From: Candidatus Faecicola pullistercoris
GTDB taxonomy: Bacteria > Bacillota > Clostridia > Christensenellales > CAG-917
Reading direction: 5' to 3'
Length of the DNA stretch: 58,648 bases
Assembly: GCA_018714105.1 (NCBI GenBank)
Contig: DVNW01000002.1
Span: 1 to 58,648, forward strand
A program made the translations under genes and the position numbers. This document shows, in pieces, positions 9,053 to 17,972 of this stretch; the stretch's first letter is position 1, and each line of letters opens with the position of its first letter. Below the pieces are notes generated by a model. That model was not told the origin of the DNA and made no database searches. It saw only the letters and a program-made list of their open reading frames with translations.

Positions 9053-9733
9053 ATGACGCAGATTAAACACATAGCTTTTATTATGGACGGTAACGGGCGC
9101 TGGGCCTCAAAGCGAGGGCTTCCGCGTTCGGCCGGACACATAGCGGGGGCAAAGACCGTGGCAAAGGTCATATCCGCCTGCAACGCTCTGGGCATAAAGG
9201 CGGTTAGTCTTTACGCGTTTTCCACCGAAAACTGGAAACGTCCCGAGGACGAAATTAAAAACATTTTCAAAATGATAACCGATTTCAACCGCCGCGCCCT
9301 GAAAGAGTGCGTGAAGCACGGTTACGTTTTAAGATATATGGGCGAACTGTCCGCGCTTCCCGACGACGCGCGCGCTGCCATAGAGGATGCCTGCGCCCGC
9401 ACGGCAGACAACGCCGGTATGATCATAAACGTAGCGGTCAACTACGGCGGAAAACAGGAGATAGTAAGAGCGGCCTGCACCGCAAGACGGGACGAAGAAG
9501 GCAAGGTCAGCGCGGCGGACTTCGAGGACGCCCTTTATTCGACGGGACTTCCTCCCGTGGATTTGCTTGTCAGAACGGGCGGAGAATACCGCCTGAGTAA
9601 TTTTATGCTGTATCAGTCGGCCTATGCCGAACTGTTTTTCGAAAAAACCTTGTGGCCCGATATGACGGCTAAAAAGGTCGAAAAAATAGTCGGAGAGTTC
9701 GCTTTGAGAAACCGTCGTTTCGGCGGAATATAA
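9053..9733 (+). CDS. uppS: Undecaprenyl diphosphate synthase (cis-prenyltransferase)
   Basis: A 226-residue cis-isoprenyl diphosphate synthase that extends FPP with IPP to undecaprenyl diphosphate, the lipid carrier for peptidoglycan. Motif I HIAFIMDGNGRWASKRGLPRSAGH holds the catalytic Asp12. Later motifs include SLYAFSTENWKRPEDEI, NVAVNYGGKQEI and the C-terminal LLVRTGGEYRLSNFMLYQSAYAELFF. The last motif normally reads RTSGE or RTGGE...RISNF. The gene precedes cdsA, the usual order. A weak hairpin (GTGGCG 9014-9019 with CGCCAC 9032-9037) lies upstream of the start. Confidence 0.96.
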   Translation: MTQIKHIAFIMDGNGRWASKRGLPRSAGHIAGAKTVAKVISACNALGIKAVSLYAFSTENWKRPEDEIKNIFKMITDFNRRALKECVKHGYVLRYMGELSALPDDARAAIEDACARTADNAGMIINVAVNYGGKQEIVRAACTARRDEEGKVSAADFEDALYSTGLPPVDLLVRTGGEYRLSNFMLYQSAYAELFFEKTLWPDMTAKKVEKIVGEFALRNRRFGGI

Positions 9734-9742
9734 GAGGTATTT

Positions 9743-10585
9743 ATGTTAAAAAGAGCAATAACCACGGTGGTGCTTATCGCGTTTGTGTGTTCAATGGTAT
9801 GGCTCGGCGTGAAGAATTATATATTTTTTGACGTGCTTATTATGTTTTTCACCACGATAGGCATGTACGAAATGATAAAAAGTCTGCGTCAGGCGGGCTA
9901 TAAAGCTTACATAGCTCCGGCCGTTACGACAATGGCGCTTGCTTATCCGGCATGGCATTTCTTCGGAGTGAACGGACTTTTGGGCGTTTTCGCGCTTGCC
10001 GTAGCGCTTAATCTGTCCATAATGACCTTCAGAAAGGAAGGGGATTTCAAAGACGCGCTTGCGGGTATATTCGCCATAATGTATCCCTATTTCGTAATGA
10101 GCCTTGCGTTCATACTCACTAAGGATTATTGCGCGCTGTTTACAGTTGCGTACGCCGTGTTTATACCCGTAGCGACAGATATATTCGCTTATCTTGTGGG
10201 AAGGTTTTTCGGCAGACACAAACTCTGTCCCGAAATAAGCCCTAAAAAGACGGTAGAAGGCGCGATAGGAGGGTTTATAGGCGGCGTGGCGATGTCGGTG
10301 GCGTTCTTCCTTATATTCGAGCATTACGCGCTGTTCGAGGGTATTGTGGATTTTACGCCTTTCAGCGATAACACAGCCGTTTCGGTGGTACTGTACGTGG
10401 TGCTGGGCATGTTAGGCGCGGTAGTGGCGCAGCTGGGGGATCTTGCCGCCAGCAAGGTCAAACGCAACCTGGGAATAAAGGATTACGGCAATATTTTCCC
10501 GGGACACGGAGGCGCGCTTGACAGGATAGATAGTATTATGTATATGATAATACTTATCTTTATCGCTTTTCAGTTTATCTACTGA
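9743..10585 (+). CDS. cdsA: Phosphatidate cytidylyltransferase
   Basis: A 280-residue CDP-diglyceride synthase, converting phosphatidate and CTP to CDP-diacylglycerol in the membrane. It has about seven to eight hydrophobic segments. The C-terminal signature is SKVKRNLGIKDYGNIFPGHGGALDRIDS (residues ~240-268). The central PKKTVEGAIGG motif is also typical. It starts 9 bases after uppS and ends 56 bases before dxr. Confidence 0.96.
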   Translation: MLKRAITTVVLIAFVCSMVWLGVKNYIFFDVLIMFFTTIGMYEMIKSLRQAGYKAYIAPAVTTMALAYPAWHFFGVNGLLGVFALAVALNLSIMTFRKEGDFKDALAGIFAIMYPYFVMSLAFILTKDYCALFTVAYAVFIPVATDIFAYLVGRFFGRHKLCPEISPKKTVEGAIGGFIGGVAMSVAFFLIFEHYALFEGIVDFTPFSDNTAVSVVLYVVLGMLGAVVAQLGDLAASKVKRNLGIKDYGNIFPGHGGALDRIDSIMYMIILIFIAFQFIY

Positions 10586-10641
10586 TATTAAGCGCGAGGG
10601 GCGCATATTATTATAAAAAACAGGTTAAAACAGAATAGTTT

Positions 10642-11787
10642 ATGAGAAATATAGTTATTCTGGGGGCTTCAGGGTCTATAGGCAGGCAAGCTCTCGAAGC
10701 AGTCAGACTCAACGGCGACAAATTCAGGATAGTCGGACTTTCGGTAAATACGGACGTCGGTTTTCTGATACGCGCGGCAAAGGAGTTCGGCGTAAAAAAA
10801 GTGGCCGTATCCGACGACGCTTCCCGAAAAGCGGCTGAAACCGCGTTGAAGGCCGAAGGGCTTAAACTTGTGTCGGTAAGCGAACTTTGCCGCACGGAAG
10901 AAGCGGATACCGTATTGTCGGCGGTTGTGGGAATAGCGGGGCTTCGTCCCGCTCTCGAAGTTCTGCGCGCGGGCAAGATTCTGGCTCTTGCCAATAAAGA
11001 AGCCATGATTACGGGCGGACGGTTTTTAAAAAGAGCCGAAAAGGAATACGGCGGCAAAATCATGCCCGTCGACAGCGAGCACAGCGCGGTTATGCAGTGC
11101 CTTTCCCAGTCGTCCAAATGCGTAAAAAACATAATATTAACCGCAAGCGGCGGCGCGTTCAGGGATCTGACCGCGGAAGAACTGAAAAACGTCACGCCCG
11201 AAAAGGCGTTACTGCATCCCGTTTGGAAAATGGGTAAAAAAGTTACCGTTGACAGCGCTACTCTTATGAACAAAGGTCTGGAAGTTATCGAAGCCATGTA
11301 TTTGTTCGATATAAGTTTGGATAAAATCAAAGTGTTGCAGCACCGCGAAAGCATAATCCATTCTCTGGTCGAATACGACGACGGGACCATGCTTGCCGCT
11401 CTAAGCCGTCCCGACATGCGCATACCGATTCAGCTTGCGCTGTCTTATCCCGAACGCTACGACGTGGGCGCAGGCGGACTCGATCTCGCGTCTGTGGGTT
11501 GCCTTAATTTCGGCGCAATCGACTGCGAGAAGTTTCCCTGCCTGAAAATCGCGCTCGACGCGGCCGGCAAGGGCGAGGCCGCAATTATAGCGCTTAACGC
11601 CGCCGACGAGGTTGCTGTTAAGGCATTTATAGACGGCAAGATAGCCTTTACGGATATTTCCGAAGTCGTCGGAAATACGGTTGAACGATTCTCGGATATG
11701 AATGTCGGGTGCGAAGAAGACGTTTTTAACATTGACGCGCTTGCTTCGCAATATACTATTAGTAATTTAATCAGAGAGGTGCGTTGA
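10642..11787 (+). CDS. dxr: 1-deoxy-D-xylulose 5-phosphate reductoisomerase
   Basis: A 381-residue DXP reductoisomerase, the first committed step of the MEP isoprenoid pathway. The N-terminal NADPH fold reads IVILGASGSIGRQALE. The metal site MPVDSEHSAVMQCL and substrate motifs TASGGAFRDLT and HPVWKMGKKVTVDSATLMNKGLEVIEA are intact. Length is typical. Its stop TGA shares its last base with the ATG of rseP, so the two are translationally coupled. Confidence 0.97.
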   Translation: MRNIVILGASGSIGRQALEAVRLNGDKFRIVGLSVNTDVGFLIRAAKEFGVKKVAVSDDASRKAAETALKAEGLKLVSVSELCRTEEADTVLSAVVGIAGLRPALEVLRAGKILALANKEAMITGGRFLKRAEKEYGGKIMPVDSEHSAVMQCLSQSSKCVKNIILTASGGAFRDLTAEELKNVTPEKALLHPVWKMGKKVTVDSATLMNKGLEVIEAMYLFDISLDKIKVLQHRESIIHSLVEYDDGTMLAALSRPDMRIPIQLALSYPERYDVGAGGLDLASVGCLNFGAIDCEKFPCLKIALDAAGKGEAAIIALNAADEVAVKAFIDGKIAFTDISEVVGNTVERFSDMNVGCEEDVFNIDALASQYTISNLIREVR

Positions 11788-13367
11788 TGGTATTGACCTT
11801 AGGCTCGGTCGCAAGCGTATTTACCACTATCGGATATATAATCCTCGCCGTACTCGCGCTTATGTTCATGATAGTAGTGCACGAGTTCGGGCATTTTATC
11901 GCCGGCAGAAAACTCGGCTTTAAGGTAAACGAGTTTTCCATAGGCTTCGGCCCTGCCATATTCAAGAAAAAGTTCAAGGACGGCCTGCAGTTTTCCATAA
12001 GGCCCATACCTCTGGGCGGATACTGCGCCTTCGAGGGCGAGGAGGAAGACAGAGACAAAGAGGTTAAAGGCGCGTTTAACAATCAGGCTCCGTGGAAGAG
12101 GATAATAGTGCTTTTCATGGGCGCGTTTTTCAATTTCGTATCCGCCGTAATAATACTTACCATATTTTTCAGCATATGGGGACAGCCGCTTACCACCGTA
12201 GTGGGCGTATTCGATAATTCCGTAAGCAGCACAAACGAGTGGTTCAAGCCCGGAGACGCAATACTCAGCGTCGACGGCAAGATGGCAAACGTGCTTCTTG
12301 CCAACGACAACGCGTTCAACAGCGTCAAGGGCGACAGTGCGGAATTCAGAGTATTAAGGGACGGCAAGGTAGTTAAATTCACCGCCACGAAAGGCGAGTA
12401 TACCTCTTACGAGTTTTGCGTCGAAGACGACTGGATTGTCTATGCGGAAAACGACGGCGCCGTGAACGCCGTTAAGATTGCAGACAGTACGCAGTATACC
12501 TATCTCGGCGGCGTAATGTATAAGGACGCCGACGGTACGGAGAGCTTTTACCGCTTTTCCAATCACGGAAGCAAAGAGATACAGGCGCTGCTGTCCGACG
12601 ATAGCGTTACGGTAACGCAGATAGTTCTTTACCGCTATTTCGACGAAAACAAAAACAGTATAGATTACGAAGCCGTTAACGCAATAACCGACCATAACAA
12701 CAAGGCAGAAATAACCGATCAGATAAAGTATTACGTCGATAACGTATATATAAGTCTTATTCCGACGGAGGAAACTTCCAAGCCCGCCCGGATAACCACC
12801 GAAACTTCGGATACCGTTACCGTTTACAACGTAAACCTTTATACCGGCGCGAACGAATACGGCAATATCGACGTTAACGGAGCAAGCCTTGCTACCGAAG
12901 ATCTGCTCGGATTTACTTCCATGAAGGCCACGCAGCGCTACGGTTTCGGCGTGAATACGGGAACCTATCTCGTGCGCCTTAACTTTTTCCGTGCGTTGTC
13001 AAGGGCAGTGCCTTATACCTTCTTCGTAGTGTTTAAGATACTGGCAAGTCTCGGATTGCTTTTCCAGCCCGGAGGACTGTCGCAGGCGGGCGGTCCCATT
13101 ACCGTCGTAAAGACAATAAGCGACGTCGCGCAACAGGGTTTTTACAACCTGTTCTGGATAATATGTATTCTGTCGGCAAACCTTGCCGTTATGAATCTGC
13201 TGCCTCTGCCCGCGCTTGACGGAAGCAAAATCGTGTTCACCTTCATAGAGTGGATAAGAGGAAAGCCGCTTAACAGAAAAGTGGAGGCCGTTATTCATAC
13301 TGTCGGAATAATCGTGCTGTTCACGTTTACCATCTTTTTGGATATATTCCATCTTGCGGGGGGATAA
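11787..13367 (+). CDS. rseP: RseP-type intramembrane zinc metalloprotease (site-2 protease, M50)
   Basis: A 526-residue membrane protease of the RseP/RasP family, which cleaves anti-sigma factors and signal peptides inside the membrane. The zinc site HEFGH is at residues 32-36 and the third ligand region NLLPLPALDG is near the C-terminus, flanked by transmembrane segments. A PDZ domain follows the second hydrophobic segment. The protein is about 100 residues longer than usual. The extra part lies between the PDZ domain and the last membrane segments (about residues 212-382) and is rich in Asp, Tyr and Thr. The ATG at 11787 overlaps the dxr stop; a TTG three bases earlier is less likely. Confidence 0.93.
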   Translation: MVLTLGSVASVFTTIGYIILAVLALMFMIVVHEFGHFIAGRKLGFKVNEFSIGFGPAIFKKKFKDGLQFSIRPIPLGGYCAFEGEEEDRDKEVKGAFNNQAPWKRIIVLFMGAFFNFVSAVIILTIFFSIWGQPLTTVVGVFDNSVSSTNEWFKPGDAILSVDGKMANVLLANDNAFNSVKGDSAEFRVLRDGKVVKFTATKGEYTSYEFCVEDDWIVYAENDGAVNAVKIADSTQYTYLGGVMYKDADGTESFYRFSNHGSKEIQALLSDDSVTVTQIVLYRYFDENKNSIDYEAVNAITDHNNKAEITDQIKYYVDNVYISLIPTEETSKPARITTETSDTVTVYNVNLYTGANEYGNIDVNGASLATEDLLGFTSMKATQRYGFGVNTGTYLVRLNFFRALSRAVPYTFFVVFKILASLGLLFQPGGLSQAGGPITVVKTISDVAQQGFYNLFWIICILSANLAVMNLLPLPALDGSKIVFTFIEWIRGKPLNRKVEAVIHTVGIIVLFTFTIFLDIFHLAGG

Positions 13368-13368
13368 C

Positions 13369-14409
13369 ATGAGCTTTAAAGTAAAAGCGGGCGCCGTAGA
13401 GATAGGCGGCGGCGCGCCCGTAAGCGTACAATCCATGACCAATACCCGTACGTCCGACGTAAAAGGGACGCTGGCGCAGATAGATTCGCTGTTTCGCGCG
13501 GGTTGCGAAATCGTGCGCGTCGCGGTAAGGAACGAGCAGGACGCTTCGGCTATATCCGACATTGTAAAAGAAAGTCCCTTGCCCGTGGTTGCGGACATAC
13601 ATTTCGACTACCGTCTGGCCATAACCGCGGCGAAGAACGGAGCGGCGAAAATACGCATCAATCCCGGCAATATAGGCGGGGAGGACAAGGTAAAACGCCT
13701 TGCCGACGTTCTCGGCGGTGCGGGCATACCCGTAAGAATAGGCGTGAACGGCGGTTCTCTCGAATCCGAATTCGGCGGACTGCCTCTTTACAAAGCCATG
13801 GCTGAAAGCGCGCTGTCGCACCTTGCAATGCTTGAAAAAGCGGGGTTTCACGATACCGTGATATCGGTAAAAAGTTCGGACGTCGTGCAGACGGTGAAAG
13901 CCTATCGGCTTCTGGCTTCGGAAACGGACAACCCCTTACATATAGGTATAACGGAGGCAGGCACGGTAAAATCGGGGCTGATAAAAAGCTCGGCGGGTAT
14001 AGGATCTCTGCTTCTGGACGGAATAGGCGATACGGTAAGGGTTTCGCTTACGGCAAGGCCCGAAGAGGAGGTTTTCGCCGCGAGAAAGCTGCTTAACTGT
14101 TTAGGGCTCAGGAAGGATATGCCCGAAGTTATATCGTGTCCTACGTGCGGACGTACCGAAATTGACGTGCAGGGGCTTGCCGACGCTGTCGAGCAAATAG
14201 CCGTTCAGGCGGGGAAGCCGCTCAAAATAGCCGTGATGGGCTGCGTCGTAAACGGAATCGGCGAGGGTAAGGAAGCCGATTTCGGCGTGGCCGGCGGCAA
14301 GGAAAAATCCGTTTTATTCAAAAAGGGGAAGAAGTACAAGACCGTACCCAACGGCGAAATACTCGAACAAATGAAATTACTTATCGGAGAATACGAAGCC
14401 GATGATTGA
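13369..14409 (+). CDS. ispG: 4-hydroxy-3-methylbut-2-enyl diphosphate synthase (flavodoxin-type IspG)
   Basis: A 346-residue IspG/GcpE, a [4Fe-4S] enzyme making HMBPP in the MEP pathway. The N-terminal TIM barrel begins VSVQSMTNTRTSDVKGTLAQI and has NPGNIGG. The iron-sulfur ligands are in ISCPTCGRTEID and in MGCVVNGIGEGKEADFGVAGG. Length is normal for the bacterial form. A TTG at 13354 could add five residues, but the ATG at 13369 follows a GCGGGGGG stretch directly after the rseP stop. The end overlaps the next gene by 8 bp. Confidence 0.96.
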   Translation: MSFKVKAGAVEIGGGAPVSVQSMTNTRTSDVKGTLAQIDSLFRAGCEIVRVAVRNEQDASAISDIVKESPLPVVADIHFDYRLAITAAKNGAAKIRINPGNIGGEDKVKRLADVLGGAGIPVRIGVNGGSLESEFGGLPLYKAMAESALSHLAMLEKAGFHDTVISVKSSDVVQTVKAYRLLASETDNPLHIGITEAGTVKSGLIKSSAGIGSLLLDGIGDTVRVSLTARPEEEVFAARKLLNCLGLRKDMPEVISCPTCGRTEIDVQGLADAVEQIAVQAGKPLKIAVMGCVVNGIGEGKEADFGVAGGKEKSVLFKKGKKYKTVPNGEILEQMKLLIGEYEADD

Positions 14410-15991
14410 AAACGCTTTCGATAAAAAATTCAAAGAGGCATCGAGGGGAAATTATCCTTTTCTTAAATTTACCGACGCCGAATACTGCGCCGGAGAAAAC
14501 AGCCTGCGTGTCAATTTTTTGCAGTCGACCAGGCATGGCGACGTTTTCGACGACGTTGCAAAAGCCGCAGTGAAACAGATTGTGCGCGACCTTGTGGGAT
14601 ACGACCTTGACGTTACGGTTAAATATACCAAATGCTACGCCGACGAAAACTCGGTAAAGCAAAAGGTAAAGCAGTTTCTCGTAAAGGAATGCGGGCTGGT
14701 ATTTACAACGGGAATGAGCGGCGACGACATATCCGCCGAGATAACCGAATCGGGCATAAAAATCGTTCTGTCCGCGCCTAAGGAAATGAAAATGATACTT
14801 GTGCAGGACGGTACGGCGGGGCGTCTTGAAGAGGAACTAGATCGGGAATTTGTCGAGCCGGTAAGCGTGGAATTGTTCGAGCGAATGCCGAAAGAGGGCG
14901 ACGCGACGTTTGACAGTATTGCCGACGAAGTGGGTTACATAGACAATTCCAGACTTATAAAAATTACTTTGCGCGATAAGGTTTACGGGCGCGGAAATAT
15001 CACTACCGCACCTATATACATATGCGACGCGGCTGAAAGCGCGAGTACAAATCTGTGCGGCAAAATAACCATAATCGACAAAAAAATGTACAATAACAAA
15101 AATTATGGCAGAAAAGACGTTAAAAAAGGCGGCCGTACAAACACCTCTGACGAACAGCTTGCGATGTATAAATTTACCCTTTCCGACACTACCGGAAACA
15201 TATCCGTGGTAGTCTTTCCCAACAAGCCCGAGGACGAGGCTCTCGAGTCGTTGCAAACGGGCGACACGCTTGCGGTAAGCGGCAGAATAGCGGTAAATTC
15301 TTATTCGGGAGACTTGCAGCTCACTGCCGATATAGTTTCCAAAGCGCTTATCGATTACGACAGTATAACCACCGAGGTCCCCGCTAAGAAAGAGCCTAAG
15401 GATTATGAGTTCGTAAAGCCTGTTCCTTATATCGAGGAAAAGCAATCTTCCATATTCGACAAAGGAGAGCAAACGCCCGATTATCTTGCGGGCAAGACTT
15501 TCGTGATATTCGATACCGAAACCACCGGGCTTAACCCCGTTTCCGATAAAATAATCGAGATAGGCGCGGTCAAGATGAAAGACGGCAGGATAACCGAAGT
15601 GTTCGAAACTCTTATCGACCCGATGGAGCCCATACCGCCGGACAGCATCAAGACGCATCATATAACGGACGACATGGTGAAGGGAAGCCCCGTATTTTCC
15701 GAGGTGTTGCCCGATTTTTACAAGTTCACCCGCAACGCCGTGCTCGTGGGGCATAACGTGGAATTCGATTATAAAATGCTTGCGGAAAACAGCAGAAACA
15801 GCGGTTATGTTTTCGATAACGAACTGGAAGACACCATAGCTCTTGCAAAGAAGTTCAGACCCATGCGCAATTATAAACTGCAAACCCTTTGCGAGGAACT
15901 TGGCGTGGTAAACGAGGAAGCGCATCGCGCTTCCGCCGACGCTTTGGCTACGGCAAAATGCTTTTACGAAATAGCCAAATATATCAAGTAA
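14402..15991 (+). CDS. PolC-like protein: N-terminal domain + OB fold + DEDDh 3'-5' exonuclease, without PHP or polymerase
   Basis: A 529-residue protein at the position (ispG...rimP) where Firmicutes carry full-length polC (~1400 residues). Residues ~1-200 resemble the PolC N-terminal domains. An OB-fold region (~185-340) contains YKFTLSDTTGNISVVVFPNKPED and LAVSGRIAVNSYSGDLQL. A complete exonuclease (~365-525) has ExoI FDTETTG, ExoII GHNVEFDYKML and ExoIII HRASADALATA (His plus Asp), so nuclease activity is expected. In PolC the exonuclease is inserted within a PHP domain. Here the PHP sequence before it is replaced by a short linker (VKPVPYIEEKQSSIFDKGEQ), and nothing follows. Only 139 bp separate the stop from rimP, so there is no decayed polymerase. 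It may be a proofreading or repair exonuclease. Confidence 0.85.
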   Translation: MIENAFDKKFKEASRGNYPFLKFTDAEYCAGENSLRVNFLQSTRHGDVFDDVAKAAVKQIVRDLVGYDLDVTVKYTKCYADENSVKQKVKQFLVKECGLVFTTGMSGDDISAEITESGIKIVLSAPKEMKMILVQDGTAGRLEEELDREFVEPVSVELFERMPKEGDATFDSIADEVGYIDNSRLIKITLRDKVYGRGNITTAPIYICDAAESASTNLCGKITIIDKKMYNNKNYGRKDVKKGGRTNTSDEQLAMYKFTLSDTTGNISVVVFPNKPEDEALESLQTGDTLAVSGRIAVNSYSGDLQLTADIVSKALIDYDSITTEVPAKKEPKDYEFVKPVPYIEEKQSSIFDKGEQTPDYLAGKTFVIFDTETTGLNPVSDKIIEIGAVKMKDGRITEVFETLIDPMEPIPPDSIKTHHITDDMVKGSPVFSEVLPDFYKFTRNAVLVGHNVEFDYKMLAENSRNSGYVFDNELEDTIALAKKFRPMRNYKLQTLCEELGVVNEEAHRASADALATAKCFYEIAKYIK

Positions 15992-16013
15992 TTCAAAAAC
16001 AGCTTAAAAACGC

Positions 16014-16042
16014 TTGCAAATGACGATTATATATGTTAGTAT
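16014..16042 (+). promoter_or_regulatory. Probable promoter for the rimP-nusA-infB operon
   Basis: TTGCAA at 16014-16019 and TAGTAT at 16037-16042 are 17 bp apart. They lie in the only sizable gap before rimP. Confidence 0.5.
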
Positions 16043-16072
16043 ATAGTTACTTGATATTAGTTATGCTAATGT

Positions 16073-16097
16073 AGAGTGAGTTTTTACGGCTCACTCT
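16073..16097 (+). promoter_or_regulatory. Leader hairpin upstream of rimP
   Basis: AGAGTGAG (16073-16080) pairs with CTCACTCT (16090-16097) around a TTTTTACGG loop, about 33 bp before the rimP start. A short pyrimidine tract TTTC follows. The hairpin could be an attenuator or an mRNA-stability element. I recall similar hairpins before rimP in other Clostridia, but have not checked. Confidence 0.5.
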
Positions 16098-16130
16098 TTC
16101 TTTTGCCCGCAGGGCATTAAGGAGCTTAAA

Positions 16131-16601
16131 ATGGAAAAAAACGTCGTTGAAAACCAGATTACCGAAATAATAAGCCCGATGATAGCCGGACTCGGTTACG
16201 AGCTTGTTAAAGTCGGTTTTGCAAAACAGTTCGGCGAAATGAATCTTACGGTAACCATATTCAAAAAGGGCGATATGTGCCATGCCGACTGCGAAAGGGT
16301 TCACCGTGCGATAGAGGACGTTGTAGACGGGCTTAATCCCAACGGCGACAGGCCTTACAATCTGTGCGTATCCTCTATGGGCCTGGACTGGCCTTTGGTT
16401 ACCGACGACGATTTCAGAAGAAGAACGGGCGAGGATATCGAAGTCTCCCTTTACGCGGCGGTCGACGGAAATAAAAAGATAGCCGGAACGCTTATGGGAT
16501 ACGACGCCGACGCTATCGAAATCTGCAGTCTGAAAACGCAGAAAAATTATAAAATAGAAAGAAAAAACTTGGCAAAGGCAATACCTTACGTCAGATTTTA
16601 G
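16131..16601 (+). CDS. rimP: Ribosome maturation factor RimP
   Basis: A 156-residue RimP (YlxS), needed for 30S subunit assembly. The N-terminal alpha/beta domain includes ISPMIAGLGYELVKVGFAKQFGEMNLTVTIFKKG and the family motif VSSMGLDWPLVTDDDFRRRTGEDIEVSLY (usually SSPGLDRPL). The C-terminal SH3-like part ends ERKNLAKAIPYVRF. TAAGGAG lies before the ATG. First gene of the conserved rimP-nusA-ylxR-ylxQ-infB-rbfA operon. Confidence 0.96.
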   Translation: MEKNVVENQITEIISPMIAGLGYELVKVGFAKQFGEMNLTVTIFKKGDMCHADCERVHRAIEDVVDGLNPNGDRPYNLCVSSMGLDWPLVTDDDFRRRTGEDIEVSLYAAVDGNKKIAGTLMGYDADAIEICSLKTQKNYKIERKNLAKAIPYVRF

Positions 16602-16613
16602 GAGGAATTTAAA

Positions 16614-17687
16614 ATGGTAAACAAGGAATTCTTTGCGGCGCTCGACGCATTGGAAACGGAAAAGCACATTCCCAAAAACGTGCTTATCGACTCGCTGGAA
16701 GCGGGTATAGTATCCGCTTACAAAAAAGAAACGGGCGAGGTCAGACCGATAACGGTCAGAATCGACGAGGACAGATGCACCATAAAAATTTATGCGTACA
16801 GGCACGTCGTCGAGGAAGTAGCGGACGAAGATAAGGAAATCAGCCTCGAAGACGCCCGCGAAATCAAGCCTTCTTACAAGGTGGGAGACGTGGTTATCGA
16901 GGACATCACTCCCAAAGATTTTTCACGAATAGCGGCGCAGACGGCTAAGCAGGTAATCATGCAGCGCATCAACGACGCCAAGCGCGACGTTGTATTCAGT
17001 GAAATGAGCGAAAAAGAAAACGAAATTCTTCAGGCAATCGTGCGTCGTAAGGAAGGCGCTACCGTCTATGTCGAAATCAGCGGCAGTCAGATGGAGGGCA
17101 TGCTTTCCGCGGCGGATCAGGTTCCCGGAGAGGTTTACAATATCAACGACGTTATAAAAGTACTTATCAAAAAGGTCAGAAACACCAGCCACGGCGCGCA
17201 GGTAATAGTATCACGCAGCGCGGCAGGCTTTGTAAAAAGACTGTTTGAAATGGAAGTGCCCGAGATACGGGCAGGACTCGTGACAATCAAAAATATCGTG
17301 CGCGAAGCGGGATACAGAACTAAAATCGCGGTATACAGCGAGGACGTTAACGTAGACGCCATAGGCGCATGCATAGGCAACAAGGGCGTAAGGGTAAACG
17401 CCATCGTCAACGAACTTGCCGGCGAGAAAATCGACGTCATTCCGTGGTGTCCCGATCCGCTTGAATTCGTAGCGCGCGCTCTAAGCCCCGCACAGGTACA
17501 GATGGTGCAGATCAACGAGGAAGAAAAGACGGCAAAGGTTATAGTTCCCGACGAAAAACTTTCTCTTGCCATAGGCAAGCAGGGGCAGAACGCCCGTCTT
17601 GCGGCCAAACTTACCGGCTGGAAGATCGACGTCAAGCCCTATTCCAGTGTAGCCCCCGCCGCAGTAAGCGAGGAAGAAGACGCGTAG
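16614..17687 (+). CDS. nusA: Transcription termination/antitermination factor NusA
   Basis: A 357-residue NusA that binds RNA polymerase and nascent RNA to modulate pausing and termination. Order: N-terminal RNAP-binding domain (~1-125), S1 domain (~135-200), KH1 and KH2 (~200-345). Motifs include ISRSAAGFVKRLFEMEVPEI-type KH entry, GACIGNKGVRVNAIVNELAGEKIDVIPW and VPDEKLSLAIGKQGQNARLAAKLTGWKIDV. It lacks the C-terminal acidic repeats of proteobacterial NusA, as usual in Firmicutes. AGGAGG precedes the ATG. Confidence 0.97.
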   Translation: MVNKEFFAALDALETEKHIPKNVLIDSLEAGIVSAYKKETGEVRPITVRIDEDRCTIKIYAYRHVVEEVADEDKEISLEDAREIKPSYKVGDVVIEDITPKDFSRIAAQTAKQVIMQRINDAKRDVVFSEMSEKENEILQAIVRRKEGATVYVEISGSQMEGMLSAADQVPGEVYNINDVIKVLIKKVRNTSHGAQVIVSRSAAGFVKRLFEMEVPEIRAGLVTIKNIVREAGYRTKIAVYSEDVNVDAIGACIGNKGVRVNAIVNELAGEKIDVIPWCPDPLEFVARALSPAQVQMVQINEEEKTAKVIVPDEKLSLAIGKQGQNARLAAKLTGWKIDVKPYSSVAPAAVSEEEDA

Positions 17688-17702
17688 TCGACGAGGTGTT
17701 CG

Positions 17703-17972
17703 ATGAAAAAAACTCCGATGCGTATGTGCGTGGCGTGCCGCAATATGTTTGCGAAGAAGGATCTTTTGCGTATAGTCAGGACGGACGAAAGCGTCAGTCT
17801 TGATTTTACGGGCAAAAAGTCCGGCCGCGGCGCATATATCTGCGATAATCCCGAGTGCATAGCCAAATGCGTCAAAGCAAAACTGCTCGACAAGGTTTTC
17901 GGGCAGCCCATATCCGACGACGTGTACGGCTATATCAAGGAGGAGTATGCAAAACATTCCCAAAATCGCTAG
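17703..17972 (+). CDS. ylxR: YlxR family RNA-binding protein
   Basis: An 89-residue YlxR (RnpM-like, DUF448) protein. The family binds RNA; in Bacillus subtilis YlxR/RnpM has been reported to bind RNase P RNA. Family motifs are the N-terminal RMCVACRNMFAKKDLLRIVRT and the central GKKSGRGAYICDNPECIAKC. It overlaps the start of the L7Ae-family gene by 26 bp, the standard arrangement in nusA operons. Confidence 0.95.
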   Translation: MKKTPMRMCVACRNMFAKKDLLRIVRTDESVSLDFTGKKSGRGAYICDNPECIAKCVKAKLLDKVFGQPISDDVYGYIKEEYAKHSQNR

